A stretch of 64,000 nucleotides of DNA from Deltaproteobacteria bacterium (GTDB taxonomy: Bacteria > Myxococcota > JACRCW01), in the NCBI GenBank assembly GCA_016218805.1, contig JACRCW010000161.1:1-64000 (forward strand), read 5' to 3'. This document shows, in pieces, positions 61,779 to 64,000 of the stretch (position 1 is the stretch's first letter; the number at the start of each line of letters is the position of its first letter). Position numbers and translations under genes: made by a program. The notes under the pieces are model-generated. The model saw nothing but the letters and a program-made list of their open reading frames with translations, was not told the origin of the DNA and made no database searches.

Positions 61779-62324
61779 ATGCACGGTGTGGATGTGGCGG
61801 GCCTCCTGGCGGAGCTCCGGGGGCATTTTGGGCGCGCCAACGCGTCCAAGTTTGACGGGGGCGTTCCGCAGGCCACGGTGGTGGTGAACCCGCGGTTGCG
61901 CGCGCTGGTGGGGCGCGTGGTGTTTGCTGAGCGGCGCATTGAGCTCAGCGGATATCACCTGGCGCAGGAGTACGCGCGGCACGTGGCGTTCAAGACGCTG
62001 GAGCATGAGATGCTCCACCTGTGGCTGGACGCGCGCGGCCTGCCGTCCGGACACACGTCGCTGTTCAAGGAGATGGCGCGTGACCGGGCCATCCCGGTAT
62101 GGCACGCGCTGCCCTACCCCAAGAACCAGTTCCGCCCGCGCACGCACGTCTATGAATGTCCCGCGTGCGAACGCCGCGTGGAGCGCGCGCGCCGCCTCAG
62201 CCTCACGCAGCGCAGCGCATGCGGCGCGTGCTGCCGGTTGCACAACGGTGGCCGGTTTGATGAGCGGTTCGTGATGCGGTGGGTGGAGACGGTGGAGCCG
62301 CTGCCGCTGCGGCGGGTGGCCTGA
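61779..62324 (+). CDS. SprT-like zinc metalloprotease-domain protein
   Basis: 181 residues. HEMLH in TLEHEMLHLW is the HExxH site of the SprT/Spartan-like family, followed by a HTSLF segment (third His) and a C-terminal zinc ribbon (CPAC ... CGAC). SprT-like proteins are thought to act on DNA-protein crosslinks in eukaryotes; bacterial roles are unclear. Start at ATG 61779 is uncertain; GTG 61770 and earlier in-frame codons are possible. Confidence 0.7.
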   Translation: MHGVDVAGLLAELRGHFGRANASKFDGGVPQATVVVNPRLRALVGRVVFAERRIELSGYHLAQEYARHVAFKTLEHEMLHLWLDARGLPSGHTSLFKEMARDRAIPVWHALPYPKNQFRPRTHVYECPACERRVERARRLSLTQRSACGACCRLHNGGRFDERFVMRWVETVEPLPLRRVA

Positions 62325-62331
62325 GGGACGG

Positions 62332-63156
62332 TCAGTCCTCGTCGGCGGCGGGGGGATCTCCCAGCACCACCGCCTGGATGGACAGGTTCACGTAGCCCAG
62401 CGTCATCAGCGCCCACACCAGGAACGCGCCGGGGATTGCCACGTCCATGGCGTCCAGGAACGCGTTGGCCAGCAGGGCGGGGGTCATGGCCACGGCGGTC
62501 AGGCGCATGGCCACGTCATACGTGAGCCCCATGTCCAGGCGCGCGGCCAGCATGCGCGTGATGAAGCCCATGATGGCCGCCTGCAGCACGTGCAGCAGCC
62601 AGCCCAGCACCACGGCCAGCAGGAAGAACATGACCGCGCCCCAGTTGCGCAGCAGGAGCATGGCGGCGGTGACCAGCGGCCCGTCCACGGACATGCCTTC
62701 CAGCGGGGCCAGCGGGGTGGACTCCACGGTGCCGTCCGGCTGCCGTGTGAGCACGTGGTCCTTGAGCAGGAGCATCCGCACGGAGGACCCATCCAGCGTC
62801 GTGAGCGTCCCGGTGGTGTCCACCACGATCACCGGCGTGGCATCGTCTCCTGCGCCCTCCTGCAGCAGCGTGAGCGGTTGGGTGGCCTCCAGGCGCAGCT
62901 GGCCGCCCTCCACCCGCAGCGGCGGTATGCGGGAGACCTGGGCCAGCACGTCATCCGTGATGCCGGCCCGCGCAGCCACGTGGACGCGCAGCGCCTGGGG
63001 CAGCGTCACCAGCGCCGCCACCAGCAACAGGTAGGCGGCGCCGTAGCCCCGCCAGTGGTGCGCCACGTCCCGGTAAAGCGGCCGCGAGTAGAACGCCAGG
63101 ATGGGCGCGTGCAGGAACGCGTACTCGCGCTGCGGCGTGGGGGCGGGGGCGGTCAT
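62332..63156 (-). CDS. DUF1189-like membrane protein
   Basis: 274 residues with four or five membrane helices (YGAAYLLLVAALVTL near the start; AVMFFLLAVVLGWLLHVLQ; a long C-terminal hydrophobic part) around a soluble domain that contains LLLKDHVLTRQPDG. Resembles DUF1189. Its start overlaps the trmB stop by 4 bp. Function unknown. Confidence 0.65.
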   Translation of the reverse strand: MTAPAPTPQREYAFLHAPILAFYSRPLYRDVAHHWRGYGAAYLLLVAALVTLPQALRVHVAARAGITDDVLAQVSRIPPLRVEGGQLRLEATQPLTLLQEGAGDDATPVIVVDTTGTLTTLDGSSVRMLLLKDHVLTRQPDGTVESTPLAPLEGMSVDGPLVTAAMLLLRNWGAVMFFLLAVVLGWLLHVLQAAIMGFITRMLAARLDMGLTYDVAMRLTAVAMTPALLANAFLDAMDVAIPGAFLVWALMTLGYVNLSIQAVVLGDPPAADED

Positions 63157-63830
63157 GCCGGGCTCCCGGTGCGCCGGAACAGCAGGCGCCAGATGCGGTG
63201 GCCGCGTGCGGCGTGGTCCGCTTCGCGGCCGCTGCGCGCGCCCAGGACCGCGTGCGGCGCGTACCGTCCCGGGCCCATTTCATTGCGCAACCCGTCGGTA
63301 GCGGTGAGCAGCTCCATGATCTCGGCCGCCAGCATCTGCTGGTCGGTGGCGACGTGCAGCAAGCCGCCCGGGCGCAGCACCCGCACCAGCAGGCCGCGCG
63401 TGGTGGCGTTGATGATGCGCCGCTTGTGGTGGCGCTTCTTGAACCACGGATCCGGGAAGTAGACCACAACGTGGCGCAGGCTGGCGGGGGCCAGCCATTC
63501 GCGCAGGCACAGGGTGCCCTCCGCGTGCAGGAAGTGCAGGTGCGGCAGCGGGCGGTCCAGGCGGGCCAGCGCTTCCCGGCAGCGCTCCACGTAGGCCCAG
63601 CGCACGTCAATCCCCAGGATGCGCGCGGAGGGACGCATGGCTGCGCGGGCCAGCAGCAGCTCCCCCAGCCCAAAGCCAATCTCCAGCTCCTCCGGCGGCC
63701 CGCCCATCACGGCGTGCCAGTCCGGCGGCTCCCGCGCCCCCTGGAAGGCCAGCGGGTTGGTGTGTTGCCGCAAGCGGCGGGGCCGCGGACGGCTTTCGCG
63801 CGGGTCCGGGCGGGCAACGGGAAGGCTCAT
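63153..63830 (-). CDS. trmB: tRNA (guanine-N7)-methyltransferase
   Basis: 225 residues. LEIGFGLGELLL is the SAM loop, GIDVRWAYVERC the second motif, and VVYFPDPWFKKRHHKRR the TrmB signature. It makes m7G46 in tRNA. ATG 63830 is chosen; a short basic N-terminus precedes the core. Overlaps the DUF1189-like gene by 4 bp, an operon. Confidence 0.92.
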   Translation of the reverse strand: MSLPVARPDPRESRPRPRRLRQHTNPLAFQGAREPPDWHAVMGGPPEELEIGFGLGELLLARAAMRPSARILGIDVRWAYVERCREALARLDRPLPHLHFLHAEGTLCLREWLAPASLRHVVVYFPDPWFKKRHHKRRIINATTRGLLVRVLRPGGLLHVATDQQMLAAEIMELLTATDGLRNEMGPGRYAPHAVLGARSGREADHAARGHRIWRLLFRRTGSPA

Positions 63831-63905
63831 GGGCGCGGGCAACCTAGGCGCTTGTGCCTGTCCGCGCCACACGCGCGCTGCCCATCCTGCGCTATGGTCC
63901 CGGCC

Positions 63906-64000
63906 ATGGCGACGGATCCGAGGGCGATGCGCATGCGTGGCACAATGGGACTGCTGGTGGCGGCGGTGATGACGGCGGGATGCCCGCAGAAGGCCGAATG
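63906..64000 (+). CDS. start of a lipoprotein gene (partial)
   Basis: The window ends 31 codons into this frame. It shows a basic start, a hydrophobic core (GLLVAAVMTAGC) and a Cys that could be lipidated, followed by PQKAE. ATG 63906 or ATG 63927 may be the start. Nothing further can be said. Confidence 0.5.
   Translation, partial: MATDPRAMRMRGTMGLLVAAVMTAGCPQKAE

Noticed and set aside
1-64000. CRISPR arrays, rRNA or complete insertion sequences
   Set aside because: No regularly spaced repeats, no rRNA-like sequence and no intact transposase were seen; the only mobile trace is the IS91 scar.

Overview
This window is chromosomal DNA of very high GC, most likely from a member of the Myxococcota. 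The reasons are a small ribbon-helix-helix-like protein of the type I know only from myxobacteria (10201-10398), a MYXO-CTERM-type C-terminal tail on a secreted glycoside hydrolase (57017-59152), a eukaryote-like Ser/Thr kinase and a PP2C phosphatase, a possible sigma-54 promoter, many lipoproteins with Cys-rich or 'VWG' repeats, and a LexA whose upstream site resembles the myxobacterial SOS box. Phe and Ile codons also follow a clear context rule across the window (TTT/ATT before G, TTC/ATC otherwise).

Layout. 0-2.5 kb: an accessory patch with a predicted AAA ATPase plus TOPRIM-like partner (262-2006) and a decayed IS91-family transposase end (2252-2415). 2.5-20 kb: housekeeping genes: an ATP-grasp ligase, a peroxiredoxin, a HEAT-repeat membrane protein, the Kdo/lipid A run kdsA-kdsC-acyltransferase, tRNA-Asn, arfB, an RlmI-like methyltransferase, a ZIP transporter, PP2C phosphatase, lexA, MarR, a GH3-family adenylating enzyme, an OmpA-like protein, a Ser/Thr kinase and an Rsm22-family methyltransferase. 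20-33 kb: a long S41 (CtpA-type) protease, an acyl-CoA dehydrogenase, a UshA-like multihaem protein interrupted by an in-frame UGA, and a membrane/ATP-grasp run. 32.5-43 kb: cell-envelope genes, with a TamB-like protein divergent from two tandem paralogous membrane-anchored proteins of unknown function. 44-47 kb: adenosine deaminase, a PduL-like protein without its metal-binding His residues, and a TPR protein, probably one operon. 47.2-50 kb: an accessory stretch whose codon context differs from its neighbours. 50-64 kb: surface proteins (an HTH-TM-tail-fibre fusion, lipoproteins, the MYXO-CTERM hydrolase, a metalloprotease) mixed with mutM, rimO, a sugar kinase, a SprT-like protein, a DUF1189-like protein and trmB.

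The most interesting observation is at 26096-27595. A UshA-like N-terminal domain fused to a four-haem cytochrome module is read continuously through a single UGA at codon 46, where a Cys is expected (C-G-UGA-P). A 6-bp hairpin with apical loop GGUCUG starts its loop 18 nt after the UGA, the geometry I remember for the E. coli fdhF SECIS. This is best explained as a selenoprotein; a conventional gene caller would split it and call a truncated gene. No selenocysteine machinery lies in this window, so the rest of the genome must be checked.

All family calls are from reading the translated sequence; no database search was run.
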